Program-made: the position numbers and the translations under genes
Shown: in pieces, positions 40,840 through 49,119 of the stretch
How the letters are laid out: each line of letters starts with the position of its first letter
Numbering within the stretch: position 1 is the first letter of the stretch
Source of the DNA: VXNE01 sp963664635
GTDB lineage: Bacteria > Pseudomonadota > Gammaproteobacteria > Pseudomonadales > Azotimanducaceae
Direction of reading: 5' to 3'
Length of the DNA stretch: 64,000 nucleotides
NCBI GenBank assembly: GCA_963664635.1
Contig: OY761542.1
Span: 992,001 to 1,056,000 of the forward strand
The notes under the pieces: generated by a model
What the model was told of the DNA's origin: nothing
Databases searched by the model: none
The model's input: the letters and a program-made list of their open reading frames with translations, nothing else

Positions 40840-41082
40840 ATGGCCAGCATCACGATCCGAAATCTTGACGACGACGTGAAGACTCGCCTTCGCGTGCGCG
40901 CCGCCGGGCATCACCGCTCGATGGAGGAAGAGGCGCGCATCATCCTGCGCAACGCGGTCAAGCGCGGGCGGAGCACGCGGAACCTCGCGGAGATTGCCCG
41001 CGCGCACTTCGGCCCGGACAACGGGGTGGATCTGGAACTGCCGCCGCGCGGGCCGAGGCGCGAACCGCCGTCCTTCGATTGA
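40840..41082 (+). CDS. FitA/VapB-type ribbon-helix-helix antitoxin
   Basis: This 80-aa protein begins ASITIRNLDDDVKTRLRVRA followed by AGHHRSMEEEARIILRNAV, the FitA-like Arc/MetJ ribbon-helix-helix (one strand, two helices). The C-terminal tail (FGPDNGVDLELPPRGPRREP) would wrap the toxin. AGGAGG lies 8 nt before the ATG at 40840. It is followed by the PIN toxin gene after 10 bp. Confidence 0.9.
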   Translation: MASITIRNLDDDVKTRLRVRAAGHHRSMEEEARIILRNAVKRGRSTRNLAEIARAHFGPDNGVDLELPPRGPRREPPSFD

Positions 41083-41092
41083 GCGCGCCGCG

Positions 41093-41518
41093 ATGTCCGT
41101 ACTGGTAGACACCAATGTAGTGTCCGAGTTGATTGGCCGGTCGCCCGATCCGGCGGTGGGAGACTGGGCCGCCGCCCACGACCTTGAGGATCTTTTCTTC
41201 TCGGCTGTCGGCGAGGCGGAGTTGCGCTACGGCGCCGCCATCCTGGCGGCGGGCCGGCGACGGGAAACCCTGATCGCGGACATCGAACGGTTTCTTCGCA
41301 GTGCGTTCGACGACCGCATCCTCCCCTTCGACAGCGCCGCGGCGCGCGCCTACGCAGACATCGCGGCCATGCGCCGTTCCGCCGGACGGCCCACTCAACC
41401 GGCGGACTGCCAGATCGCGGCGGTCGCCCACTCCCGCGGCATGTCCGTGGCGACCCGCAACGTCCGGGACTTCGAGGGCATGGGCATCGATGTCGTCGAT
41501 CCCTGGATGGCCGAATGA
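41093..41518 (+). CDS. vapC: VapC/FitB-type PIN ribonuclease toxin
   Basis: This 141-aa toxin has the PIN acidic residues: SVLVDTNVVSELIGR (first Asp), FFSAVGEAELRYGAAIL (Glu), ADCQIAAVAHSRGMSVATRN (Asp in PADCQIAA) and VRDFEGMGIDVVDPW. This is the FitB/VapC pattern. It forms a type II module with the antitoxin upstream and appears intact. Its stop directly abuts the truncated abiEii gene on the opposite strand. Confidence 0.9.
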   Translation: MSVLVDTNVVSELIGRSPDPAVGDWAAAHDLEDLFFSAVGEAELRYGAAILAAGRRRETLIADIERFLRSAFDDRILPFDSAAARAYADIAAMRRSAGRPTQPADCQIAAVAHSRGMSVATRNVRDFEGMGIDVVDPWMAE

Positions 41519-42133
41519 GCGGCGCGCCCCAAGCGCCATGACCTTTTCGCATAGCGCGCGCTCCACGCCCAGTACGTAGATGCTGAAGGGGTCGAGTTCG
41601 TGCTGCCGCACGAGATCTGCGCGACCGGCGTCGACCAGAAAGTCGTGAATGAGCGTCGCGATCGGCAGGTCCGACGACGGCGTTGGGTTCGCGAACGAAT
41701 TGATCTCGATCAGCAGGATGTCGGAGACCTGACCGAGTTCTGCGGCGGACGTGCGCATCGAGAATGCATGCGCTGTCTTCCGGAAGCGTCCGTGCTTGGA
41801 CTCCTGTAGATGTTCGGGCTGGTAGCGCAGGTCCTGGGTGATTTCCTCCTCTATCGACCTGATCAGCGCGCGGCGTCGCGAGTCGCTCAGTCCGTCATCG
41901 CGACGCAGGGCGAGATCGACGTCTTCGGAAAAACGTTCGACGAGACGATGCGCCTTGGCAAGCGATGTGCCTCCTTTGAGGACGACGGCCGCCCCGTGGT
42001 CGGATTCGTGGAGGCGCTTGAGTACCCGGGTGACCCAGTAGTCCTTCTCGACATGGACCGCTGGAATGCCGATGCGATCCGCCGTGGCCTGAATGAGCTC
42101 CAGGTACGTGTCGGGCGACTCGTGCAACTTCAC
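41519..42133 (-). pseudogene. AbiEii-type nucleotidyltransferase toxin, 3'-truncated
   Basis: The gene starts at GTG 42133, overlapping the antitoxin stop (GTGA). It encodes HVEKDYWVTRVLKRLHE and AAVVLKGGTSLAKAHRLVER followed by FSEDVDLAL, the GGTxL...DxD nucleotidyltransferase motifs of AbiEii toxins. It continues to GVERALCEKVMALGAR at about codon 203. From there the frame runs into antisense vapC sequence. AbiEii proteins are usually about 100 residues longer, so the C-terminal part is lost. Catalytic motifs remain, but activity is doubtful. Confidence 0.82.
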
Positions 42134-42855
42134 CGGAAATTCCAGGCTCGGGAGTCCGGGAAATCCTCGGGATCGACACCCAGGTCGAAATGCGTGGTGG
42201 GGTTGAGCGAAGCCTTGAGAGCCGGCAACACCTCTATCGCACAACGCGTGAGCAGCATCCCCAGCAGGGCTCTCGTGCCCGGGTTGTAGTAGTCCAAAGC
42301 CAACCGCTGCAGTTTTCTTTCCTCGGCCGGCGTGAGCTCCGTCAAATGCTTCGTCATCGCCCCGATGACGCGCGCGACGTTCGCATCGGGCACCTTTCGT
42401 GCGTCGCGCAGGATGTCCAGGATCTCGAGCAGCGGCACCGTTGCATCCGAGATCGGCGCCCGCTTGGAGAGCAACTTCACCCGTATCGTGCCGAAGTCCC
42501 TGGTCTGGGTGGCGCGGTTCACCGCGATCGTTACTGTCTTGGGCATCTGTGTGGTGAGGCCCAGGCGGTTGTAGAGGGCGGGTCCGGTGATGTACCCGGT
42601 CCGCTGCCCGTTGCGATACAAGGCATCGCGCAGGCGCTCCGCGTCGCTGAGGGGAACTTCGCCGAGCGCGCCGGTGCGGGGTTTGTAGAAGCGACCCTTC
42701 GCGACGCGCTTCAAGCGCCGGCCTCGGACGCTTCGGTTTACGGCCCGCACGACCGCCGCGGGAGCCTCCCGGTATTGTGGAAAGACCTCGTAGCCGAATA
42801 TCCGTCCAGCCGGCGCCCGATCGATGGTCTCGTTCACTGCGGCCGCGACGCTCAT
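42130..42855 (-). CDS. AbiEi-type (DUF6088) antitoxin
   Basis: This 241-aa protein is the transcriptional repressor/antitoxin partner of AbiEii-like toxins. The N-terminal winged-helix part contains GRIFGYEVFPQYREAPAAVV and LKRVAKGRFYKPR. GYITGPALYNRLGLTTQMP and TVTIAVNRATQTRDFGTIRV form the DUF6088/AbiEi_4-like core. GGAGGAGAG precedes ATG 42855. The stop overlaps the toxin start. A promoter candidate lies upstream at 42881-42908. Confidence 0.8.
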   Translation of the reverse strand: MSVAAAVNETIDRAPAGRIFGYEVFPQYREAPAAVVRAVNRSVRGRRLKRVAKGRFYKPRTGALGEVPLSDAERLRDALYRNGQRTGYITGPALYNRLGLTTQMPKTVTIAVNRATQTRDFGTIRVKLLSKRAPISDATVPLLEILDILRDARKVPDANVARVIGAMTKHLTELTPAEERKLQRLALDYYNPGTRALLGMLLTRCAIEVLPALKASLNPTTHFDLGVDPEDFPDSRAWNFR

Positions 42856-42880
42856 GGACTCTCCTCCCGCATCCGGGCGT

Positions 42881-42908
42881 ACGCTACTCCCTCGTCCTCC
42901 TGTGTCAA
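42881..42908 (-). promoter_or_regulatory. Promoter for the AbiE-type operon
   Basis: On the minus strand TTGACA (42908-42903) and TAGCGT (42886-42881) are 16 bp apart, 26 bp before the ATG. Just upstream, GTGTCA and TGACAC (42902-42907 and 42928-42933) form a spaced inverted repeat that could be an AbiEi operator. Confidence 0.5.
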
Positions 42909-43162
42909 GTTAAATCCAAGAAAAACATGACACCTTGGCTGCTGAAACGAAGCGTCCAATCTGCCGGGGCGGAGGAGGTTGAGGGTGAGCGAAGCCGCCG
43001 CAACGGGCAGACGCGCGGGGGTTTCGGCGGCGCGAAATTTCTGCGGCTCAGGCTCGGGGCGTTCCATCACCGACGATCCACCCGGCGAGGCAGAGCGGCT
43101 TCCCCTTCCCCCACCCCCCCACCGAACGCGTACACTTGCGCGTTTTCGCCAAGGGCAAGCGC
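42909..43162. other. Intergenic region without a recognised gene
   Basis: This stretch lies between the divergent AbiE operon and the LLM oxidoreductase gene. It contains a short AT-rich patch at its left end and a C-rich run near 43107-43125. I see no supported gene or terminator. Confidence 0.45.
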
Positions 43163-44167
43163 ATGAAACTGGGACTGGGCATCGGCCCGCTGGGGCCGCC
43201 GGGCGGCGCGCTGATCGTCGAACTCGCCAAGGAAGCCGAGGCGCTCGGCTACGACACCATCTGGGCGCCGGAGATCTACGGGGCGGACTGCTTCACGCCG
43301 CTGACGTGGATCGGCGCGAACACCGAGCGCATCAATCTCGGCACGTCCATCATGCAGATCTCTGGGCGGACTCCGGCGAGCGCTGCGATGCACGCGGTGA
43401 CGCTCGACTACGTCTCGAACGGTCGGCTGATCCTCGGCATCGGGGTGTCGGGGCCGCAGGTGGTGGAGGGCTGGTACGGGCAGCCGTACCCGAAGCCGCT
43501 GGCGCGGACGCGCGAGTGGGTGTCCATCTTCCGCAAGATCGTCTCCCGGGACGGGCCGGTGGCGTTCGACGGGGACCACTACCAGTTGCCGCTCGAAGGC
43601 GGCACGGGCCTCGGCAAGCCGCTGAAGCTGATCCTGCACCCCGTGCGCGAGCACATCCCGGTGTATCTCGGCGCCGAAGGTCCGAAGAATGTCGCCATGG
43701 GCGCGGAGATCTGCGACGGCTGGATCCCGATGTTCCTGTCGCCGTACCGCATGATGGAGCAGTACAAGGACGCGATGGCGATCAAGAACCGCGACTTCGA
43801 GATCGCGGCGACCACCACGGTAATCGTCAGCGACGACGTGCAGGCGGCCATCAATCAGGTCAAGCAGAACGTCGGCTTCTACGTGGGCGGCATGGGCGCG
43901 AAGGACTTCAACGTCCACAAGGACCACGTGACGCGGATGGGCTTCGGGGAGGCGGCGGACCGCATCCAGGAACTGTTCCTGTCGGGGCGCCGGGACGAGG
44001 CCATCGCCGCCGTGCCGGACGAGCTCTGCGACGAGATCTCGCTGCTCGGTCCGCGGGAACGCATCCGGGAGCGGCTGCAGGCGTGGAAGGACAGTCCCGT
44101 CACGATGTTGAACGTCGGTACGGCGGACAAGGACACGCTGCGCCTGATGGCGGAAGAGGTGCTGTAG
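43163..44167 (+). CDS. LLM-class (luciferase-like) F420/FMN oxidoreductase
   Basis: This 334-aa TIM-barrel protein has the luciferase-like monooxygenase pattern: MKLGLGIGPLGPPGGALIVE, EALGYDTIWAPEIYGADCFT, INLGTSIMQISGRTPASAAM and GRLILGIGVSGPQVVEGWYG. HIPVYLGAEGPKNVAMGAEI follows. The Gly-rich GVSGPQ and PEIYGAD segments match the F420-dependent methylene-H4MPT reductase-like subgroup. The true cofactor (F420 or FMN) and substrate are unknown. ATG 43163 is chosen over an in-frame ATG at 43136 because the fold begins with MKLGLGIG. Confidence 0.85.
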   Translation: MKLGLGIGPLGPPGGALIVELAKEAEALGYDTIWAPEIYGADCFTPLTWIGANTERINLGTSIMQISGRTPASAAMHAVTLDYVSNGRLILGIGVSGPQVVEGWYGQPYPKPLARTREWVSIFRKIVSRDGPVAFDGDHYQLPLEGGTGLGKPLKLILHPVREHIPVYLGAEGPKNVAMGAEICDGWIPMFLSPYRMMEQYKDAMAIKNRDFEIAATTTVIVSDDVQAAINQVKQNVGFYVGGMGAKDFNVHKDHVTRMGFGEAADRIQELFLSGRRDEAIAAVPDELCDEISLLGPRERIRERLQAWKDSPVTMLNVGTADKDTLRLMAEEVL

Positions 44168-44194
44168 GGCACTCACAGGAACGCAAAGGACCCC

Positions 44195-45310
44195 ATGGAA
44201 ATGTTGCAAATGCAATCGACCGTCCTGGCGGACGGTCACCTGGAACTCGCCGTCGTCGACGTGCCGCAGCCCGAACCGGGCGCGGACGATGTCGTCATTC
44301 GTGTCGAAGCGGCGCCCATCAACCCCTCGGACCTGGGGTTCCTGCTCGGAGGCGCCGACCCGACGTCGGCGCAGGCCCTGGCGAAGGGACCCGGCGTCCG
44401 CCTCAAGCTGCCGCCTGAGGCCTCGGCGATGCTGGCGGCGCGCATGAAGCGCCCCACGCCCTGCGGCAACGAGGGCGCGGGTGTCGTGGTGGCGGCCGGC
44501 GAGAGCGAAGCCGCCCAGGCGCTGCTCGGCAAGACGGTGGCCACCTGGCGCGGCGCCATGTACTCCCAGTTCAAGCTCAGCCGGGCGGACCAGTGCCTGG
44601 TGCTGCACGACGGCACGACGCCGGCGGAAGGCGCGTCCTGTTTCGTGAACCCGCTGACCGTGCTCGGCATGGTGGGGACGATGCGCCTCGAAGGCCACAC
44701 GGCCCTGGTGCACACGGCGGCCGCGTCGAACCTCGGCCAGATGCTGCAGAAGGTCTGCACCGCGGAAGGGATCGGGTTGGTCAACATCGTGCGCCGCCCG
44801 GAGCACGTGGCGCTGCTGCGCGGCATCGGTGCGAAGCACGTGGTGAACTCCAGCCTCGACTCCTTCGAGGCGGACCTGGTCGAGGCATTGGCCGACACCG
44901 GCGCCACGCTCGCGTTCGACGCCACCGGCGGCGGCGGTCTGCCGGGGCGCATACTGGCCGCGATGGAGATGGCCCAGGCACGCCTCGGCGGCGCCGCGAC
45001 ACCCTACGGCACGGCGGTGCACAAGCAGGTCTACATCTACGGTGGGCTGCAGCGCGGCCCCACGGTGTTCGACCGGGCCTTCGGCATGGCGTGGGGCATG
45101 GGCGGCTGGCTGTTGCCGATCTACCTCGAGCGAGTGGGCCCGGAGGAGTCGGAGCGGCTGCGGCAACGCGTCGCGGACGAGATCAGGACCACGTTCGCGA
45201 GCAGCTACGGGAAGACGGTGTCCCTCAAGCAGGCGGTCACGCCGGAGGCGGTCGCCGCGTACGGGCGGATGTCCACGGGGGAGAAGTTCCTGGTCGAGCC
45301 GCAGCGGTAA
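44195..45310 (+). CDS. MDR-superfamily oxidoreductase (quinone/enoyl reductase-like)
   Basis: This 371-aa medium-chain dehydrogenase/reductase lacks the zinc-binding cysteines. DDVVIRVEAAPINPSDLGFL and CGNEGAGVVVAAG belong to the GroES-like domain. LVHTAAASNLGQMLQKVC is the NAD(P)H Rossmann motif in AASxxG form. The family includes quinone oxidoreductases and trans-2-enoyl reductases. It follows the LLM gene by 27 bp and is probably in the same operon. It is convergent with the DUF4143 ATPase gene, with 9 bp between stops. Confidence 0.82.
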   Translation: MEMLQMQSTVLADGHLELAVVDVPQPEPGADDVVIRVEAAPINPSDLGFLLGGADPTSAQALAKGPGVRLKLPPEASAMLAARMKRPTPCGNEGAGVVVAAGESEAAQALLGKTVATWRGAMYSQFKLSRADQCLVLHDGTTPAEGASCFVNPLTVLGMVGTMRLEGHTALVHTAAASNLGQMLQKVCTAEGIGLVNIVRRPEHVALLRGIGAKHVVNSSLDSFEADLVEALADTGATLAFDATGGGGLPGRILAAMEMAQARLGGAATPYGTAVHKQVYIYGGLQRGPTVFDRAFGMAWGMGGWLLPIYLERVGPEESERLRQRVADEIRTTFASSYGKTVSLKQAVTPEAVAAYGRMSTGEKFLVEPQR

Positions 45311-45319
45311 CGCGAGGGG

Positions 45320-47041
45320 CTACCCGGTCCCGCCGGTCCGGCGTTCGATCAGGTTCCTGATCTGCGTGAGCACGACGGCGCACGTGCGGTCGATTCGCGG
45401 ACTTCGAGCCGCCAGGTCGGGATAGCCAATGCGCTCGGAGTGGAGGTCGTCGAGGGGCTCGCCGTCGATGGTGAACGTTCTCGAGACGCCTTCGCCATCG
45501 AAGGTCCAGGTGCACGAGAAGACGATGCCGAAAACCGGATCGTGCAGGTAACCTCGCAGGTCAATCTGGTGCGTGATCGTCAGCGGGAGCTCGTTTGAGA
45601 AAGCGAATCCAGGCCGGACGATGTGGTCGCGCTTCGCGCCTTCCCACCCATCTGACGTCAGCAGTTCCGATCCCCGGACCTCGCGTCCGGGAAAGGCGAC
45701 GCGTGAACTCCTGACTGTCTCGCGGAACAGCGCGCCCAGGTTGTCGAGAGCGCCTTCGAGGGCCTCCACCGTAGGTCGGATGTGCTTGTTGTACGCCGCG
45801 TCAAGCGTGTCGACATCGCTCTCGGAGGGCGTCGGAACGGCTTTGGCCCGTGCGAAGGCAGCGACTTCGCGGCCCACCTCCAAGCGTTCGAGCGCGTCGC
45901 TCAGCTCGCCGAACGGCACGACTTCCGCATTGCTGCGTGACTGGCGGAGCGTCCCTCCATACACGACGGCCTTGACGGCGATGTCCGGAACGGTGCGCGC
46001 CACGGCGTCGAGCGTAGCGAAAGCGTCCGAGGCCACCGTCGCGCCGGCCTTGATCTCGAGCGCGGTCCGTCCGCCGGCCATCTCGAACAACAGGTCGCAC
46101 TCCAGCCCGCGGCTGTCGCGGAAGAAGGACAGGTTGGCCGGTAGCCCGCGGTTCAGCCGGTACTTCAGCGCCTCGACCACGATCATGTTCTCGAACAGGG
46201 CTCCGCGCAGCGGATGCGTCGTGATCTGATCGGCGCCCTCGATGCCGAGGAGATGCGCGGCGAGTCCCACGTCGTAGAAGTACAGCTTCGGCGATTTCAC
46301 AAGGCGCTTGCGGACGTTGGCGTGGAACGGAGGCAGCCGGAACGCGATGTAGCACGCTTCCAGCACGCCGAGCCAGTTCCGCGCCGTGGTGTGCGAGACA
46401 CCTGCGTCCCTGCCGAGGGCTACCAGGTCTGTCAGCCGTCCTACCCGGCCCGCGCACAGGCGCACGAAGCGCTCGAAGGTCGACAGGTCGCGGATACCGC
46501 CCAGCCGACGCACGTCGCGCTCGACATAGGTTTCGAAGTAGTCGCCGAGGGCCTGTCGGGGCTCGATGGCCTGGTCGTGCACTCTCGGGTAGAAGCCAGA
46601 GTAGAGCAGGTCGTCGAGCGTCGCCGGCGCGCCCGCCCGTTCACGCTCCGCGAGCGTGAATGGCAACAGCCGCAGCAGCCCGGTGCGTCCCGCCAGCGAC
46701 TGGCTGGTGGCCTCGGAGAGCTGAAAGTTCTCGCTGCCAGTCAATATGAACAGGCCGTTGCGGCCCTGACCGTCGGCATGGACCTGGAGGTAGGACAGCA
46801 GGTCGGGGGCACGCTGAACCTCGTCGATGATGGCGCTGCCACCGAGACGGGCCAGGAAACCGCGTGGGTCGGACGCCGCGAACTGGCGTTGGTCGGGCTC
46901 CTCCAGATTGGCATACGCGAGGTGCGGGAATGTCTCGCGGCAGAGCGTCGTCTTGCCGGACTGCCGTGGTCCGGTCACGGTGACGAAGGGGTACTGGCGA
47001 AACAGGTCGACCAGGCTGCCCGTGACCTCGCGCTCGATCAT
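45320..47041 (-). CDS. AAA_14/DUF4143 ATPase with long C-terminal extension
   Basis: This 573-aa protein begins with an AAA_14 domain: FVTVTGPRQSGKTTLCRETF (Walker A, 24-31), SAIIDEVQRAPDLLSYLQ (Walker B) and LFILTGSENFQLSEATSQSL (sensor). The DUF4143 domain follows: DYFETYVERDVRRLGGIRDL, LVKSPKLYFYDVGLAAHLLG and FFRDSRGLECDLLFE...TALEIKAG, the last being a PD-(D/E)xK-like motif. Typical family members end near residue 390. Here about 185 further residues form a separate C-terminal part that I do not recognise. Function is unknown; such ATPases are frequent on mobile DNA. Confidence 0.83.
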   Translation of the reverse strand: MIEREVTGSLVDLFRQYPFVTVTGPRQSGKTTLCRETFPHLAYANLEEPDQRQFAASDPRGFLARLGGSAIIDEVQRAPDLLSYLQVHADGQGRNGLFILTGSENFQLSEATSQSLAGRTGLLRLLPFTLAERERAGAPATLDDLLYSGFYPRVHDQAIEPRQALGDYFETYVERDVRRLGGIRDLSTFERFVRLCAGRVGRLTDLVALGRDAGVSHTTARNWLGVLEACYIAFRLPPFHANVRKRLVKSPKLYFYDVGLAAHLLGIEGADQITTHPLRGALFENMIVVEALKYRLNRGLPANLSFFRDSRGLECDLLFEMAGGRTALEIKAGATVASDAFATLDAVARTVPDIAVKAVVYGGTLRQSRSNAEVVPFGELSDALERLEVGREVAAFARAKAVPTPSESDVDTLDAAYNKHIRPTVEALEGALDNLGALFRETVRSSRVAFPGREVRGSELLTSDGWEGAKRDHIVRPGFAFSNELPLTITHQIDLRGYLHDPVFGIVFSCTWTFDGEGVSRTFTIDGEPLDDLHSERIGYPDLAARSPRIDRTCAVVLTQIRNLIERRTGGTG

Positions 47042-47067
47042 GGGTTCGAGTGTAGGGGACTCTTGAA

Positions 47068-47094
47068 CAATATGAAACTGTAAATTTCATATTG
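47068..47094. promoter_or_regulatory. Perfect inverted repeat upstream of the DUF4143 ATPase gene
   Basis: 10-bp perfect arms (CAATATGAAA / TTTCATATTG) with a 7-nt loop lie 27 bp upstream of the ATPase ATG in the most AT-rich patch of the area. The position suggests an operator overlapping the promoter. No adjacent regulator gene is visible, so the ATPase itself or a remote protein may bind. Confidence 0.6.
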
Positions 47095-47119
47095 TGCATA
47101 GCGTGTCCGAGCGGACTCG

Positions 47120-48091
47120 CTAGGCCCTTTGCGTCGCGGTCGTTCCCCCGTAGCGTCGGTCCCCGGTCTCCTGCCGCAGTAGCTCGAGCTCCGCCTTCAG
47201 CGCCTGGCGGCCTGCCTCGGCCGCGGGATCCGTCGGGTAGTAGGCAAGCTCGCTCTCCGGCTCGCCGGCGACGCGCGTGCCGATGAGCACGCGGGGCTCC
47301 GCGTAGTCGTAGGGTCGCGCCCGGTGGGCGATGGCGCGGTTGTCCCAGAGCAGGGTGTCTCCCGGCCGCCACCGGTGGGTGTAGACGCGGGCGGGGTCGG
47401 ACACCACGAAGTCCACGAGGGACCGGATCAGCCGCTTGCTCTCGGCACGATCGAGACCCGGGATGCCGAAGGCGTGCCGCCCGACGAACAGGTTCGGCAC
47501 GCCCGTCTCGGGGTGCACCTTGACCAGGGGGCGCAGGTACGCTTCGCCGTGGTAGACGCCGCGCGCGTCCTGGTCCTGGGGCGGGAAGTCGCCCACGTCG
47601 TTGGCCTGCGAATACTGGGTGGAGTGAAACGCGCTCAAGTCCTGGATGCGCTGCCGCGTGGTCCGGTCCAGGGCCGCGTAGCCGGCGCGCAGGTCGGCGA
47701 GTTCGGTCTCGCCGTCGGTCTCGGGAACGACGACCGCCGACAGCATGGCGCACTTGCTGCTGATGGGCTTGTACGTCGAGTCGGTGTGCCACGCCTCGTT
47801 GCCGACGTTGGTGCGCATGCGCTGCGAGTCGATATCGAACACTTCCCCCAGGCGGCCGTCGCGGTGCCGCTCCTGGTTGGACAGGGGCAGGGCGCCGAAC
47901 TCCAGTTCCCCGAAGCGCTCGCCGAACGCCACGTTCTCCGCGTCGGAGAGGAACTGGCTCGGGAACAGGAGGAAGCCGTGGTCGAGGAAGGCGGTCTTGA
48001 GCGTGCCGAACTCCGCGTCGGTGAGCTTGCCGAGCGCGACGCCGGTGACGGTCGCGCCGAATACCTTGTCGGGGATGGGGGTGATGTTCAT
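47120..48091 (-). CDS. TauD/TfdA-family 2-oxoglutarate dioxygenase
   Basis: This 323-aa non-haem Fe(II) enzyme has the metal triad: NEAWHTDSTYKP (HxD) and NRAIAHRARPYDYAEPRVLI (distal His and 2-oxoglutarate-binding Arg). VTGVALGKLTDAEFGTLKTA and HGFLLFPSQFLSDAENVAFG are the usual N-terminal family blocks. Members hydroxylate taurine, aryloxyacetates or similar acids; the substrate here is unknown. Start ATG 48091. Confidence 0.88.
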   Translation of the reverse strand: MNITPIPDKVFGATVTGVALGKLTDAEFGTLKTAFLDHGFLLFPSQFLSDAENVAFGERFGELEFGALPLSNQERHRDGRLGEVFDIDSQRMRTNVGNEAWHTDSTYKPISSKCAMLSAVVVPETDGETELADLRAGYAALDRTTRQRIQDLSAFHSTQYSQANDVGDFPPQDQDARGVYHGEAYLRPLVKVHPETGVPNLFVGRHAFGIPGLDRAESKRLIRSLVDFVVSDPARVYTHRWRPGDTLLWDNRAIAHRARPYDYAEPRVLIGTRVAGEPESELAYYPTDPAAEAGRQALKAELELLRQETGDRRYGGTTATQRA

Positions 48092-48198
48092 GGATGCCTA
48101 TCGTAAACCCGCTGGACCGTAGGGGATGCCCTCGTGGCATCCCGTCTCGAATTCACGCGGAGCCCGGGGGTCGGGGACGGGCGACCACGAGCGTCCCC

Positions 48199-48954
48199 CT
48201 ACACGTTCGAAAAGTCCGGCTTGCGCTTTTCGCGGAACGCCGCGAGCGCTTCGCTGTTGGCCGGCCCGCCGATGAGTCTCCCGAGCGTCGCGTTCTCGTC
48301 GGCGGACGCCGCGCGCAGGCGCTCCCGTGTCGAGCCGGCGATCAGGCGCTTCATCTCGGCGATCGAGTCCGCGGGCAGGGCGGCGAGGTGCGCGGCCCGT
48401 GCCTGGACGGTGTCCATGAACTTCTCGTCCGGGAACACGTCGAGCACCAGACCCGCCGCCTTGCATTCGGCGGACCCCATCCATTCGGCGGCCATCAGGA
48501 ACCACATCGCCCGCTGATGTCCCATCAGTGCCGGGAAGGTCTGCGTGCTCGCCGCTTCCGCCACGAGCCCCAGCTCGGAGAACGGGCATCGGAGGCGCGC
48601 GCTCTCGGCCATGAACGCGAAGTCGGCGAGCCCGATGATCGTGGCGCCGACGCCCACGCCCAGCCCGTTGATCGCCACGACGAAGGGTTTCGGGAAGTCG
48701 AAGAGCACGTCGAGCATGCCGCCGAAACCGTGACGCGGCTGCGGCCCCCTGCTGGCCATTTCCGACAGGTCGGCGCCGGCGCTGAACGCGCGGCCGGTCC
48801 CGGTGAGGACCACCACCCGGCACCCCGCGTCGTCCCGTGCGGCGATCAGCGCGTCCGTCAGATCGTCGTACTGCTGCCCGTTGAACGCGTTCAGCGCATC
48901 GGGCCGGTTGAGGGCGATCGTGCGTACGCCTGCCGTGTCGCTTACCCTGACCAT
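48199..48954 (-). CDS. Enoyl-CoA hydratase/isomerase family protein
   Basis: This 251-aa crotonase-fold protein has RTIALNRPDALNAFNGQQYD, VVVLTGTGRAFSAGADLSEM (oxyanion-hole strand), AINGLGVGVGATIIGLADFA (second oxyanion Gly) and RLRCPFSELGLVAEAASTQT. The catalytic Glu positions read SELGLVAEAAS, so one hydratase-type glutamate is retained. It could be a hydratase, isomerase or CoA-thioester hydrolase. It lies in a minus-strand run with SDR and NUDIX genes. A five-copy 22-bp tandem repeat sits 17 bp upstream of its start. Confidence 0.87.
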   Translation of the reverse strand: MVRVSDTAGVRTIALNRPDALNAFNGQQYDDLTDALIAARDDAGCRVVVLTGTGRAFSAGADLSEMASRGPQPRHGFGGMLDVLFDFPKPFVVAINGLGVGVGATIIGLADFAFMAESARLRCPFSELGLVAEAASTQTFPALMGHQRAMWFLMAAEWMGSAECKAAGLVLDVFPDEKFMDTVQARAAHLAALPADSIAEMKRLIAGSTRERLRAASADENATLGRLIGGPANSEALAAFREKRKPDFSNV

Positions 48955-48971
48955 GATTTTCTCTCCTTTCC

Positions 48972-49081
48972 GGGCTCCAGGCGGTTCCTTTCCGGGCTCC
49001 AGGCGGCTCCCCTCAGGGCTCCAGGCGGCTCCCCTCAGGGCTCCAGGCGGCTCCCCTCAGGGCTCCAGGCGGCTCCTTTCC
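48972..49081. repeat. Tandem repeat, 5 x 22 bp
   Basis: Five head-to-tail copies of a 22-bp unit (GGGCTCCAGGCGG then TTCCTTTCC or CTCCCCTCA). The three central copies are of CCCCTCA type or nearly so, and the outer ones vary in the last nine bases. It occupies most of the 165-bp gap between the hydratase start and the SDR stop, i.e. the 5' leader of the hydratase gene. Confidence 0.95.
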
Positions 49082-49119
49082 GGGGTCTCCCAAGAGCGCT
49101 CGCCGCCGGCGCGCCCCGC

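Noticed and set aside
42852..43070. A 72-codon minus-strand frame upstream of abiEi
   Set aside because: It covers the abiEi promoter and start and has no recognisable motif; probably fortuitous.
43107..43125. C-rich run before the LLM gene as a regulatory tract
   Set aside because: Short homopolymer-like patch with no supporting structure or placement evidence.
48972..49081. 22-bp tandem repeat as plasmid iterons or an origin
   Set aside because: No replication gene, DnaA boxes or AT-rich region nearby, and the repeat lies in a gene leader.
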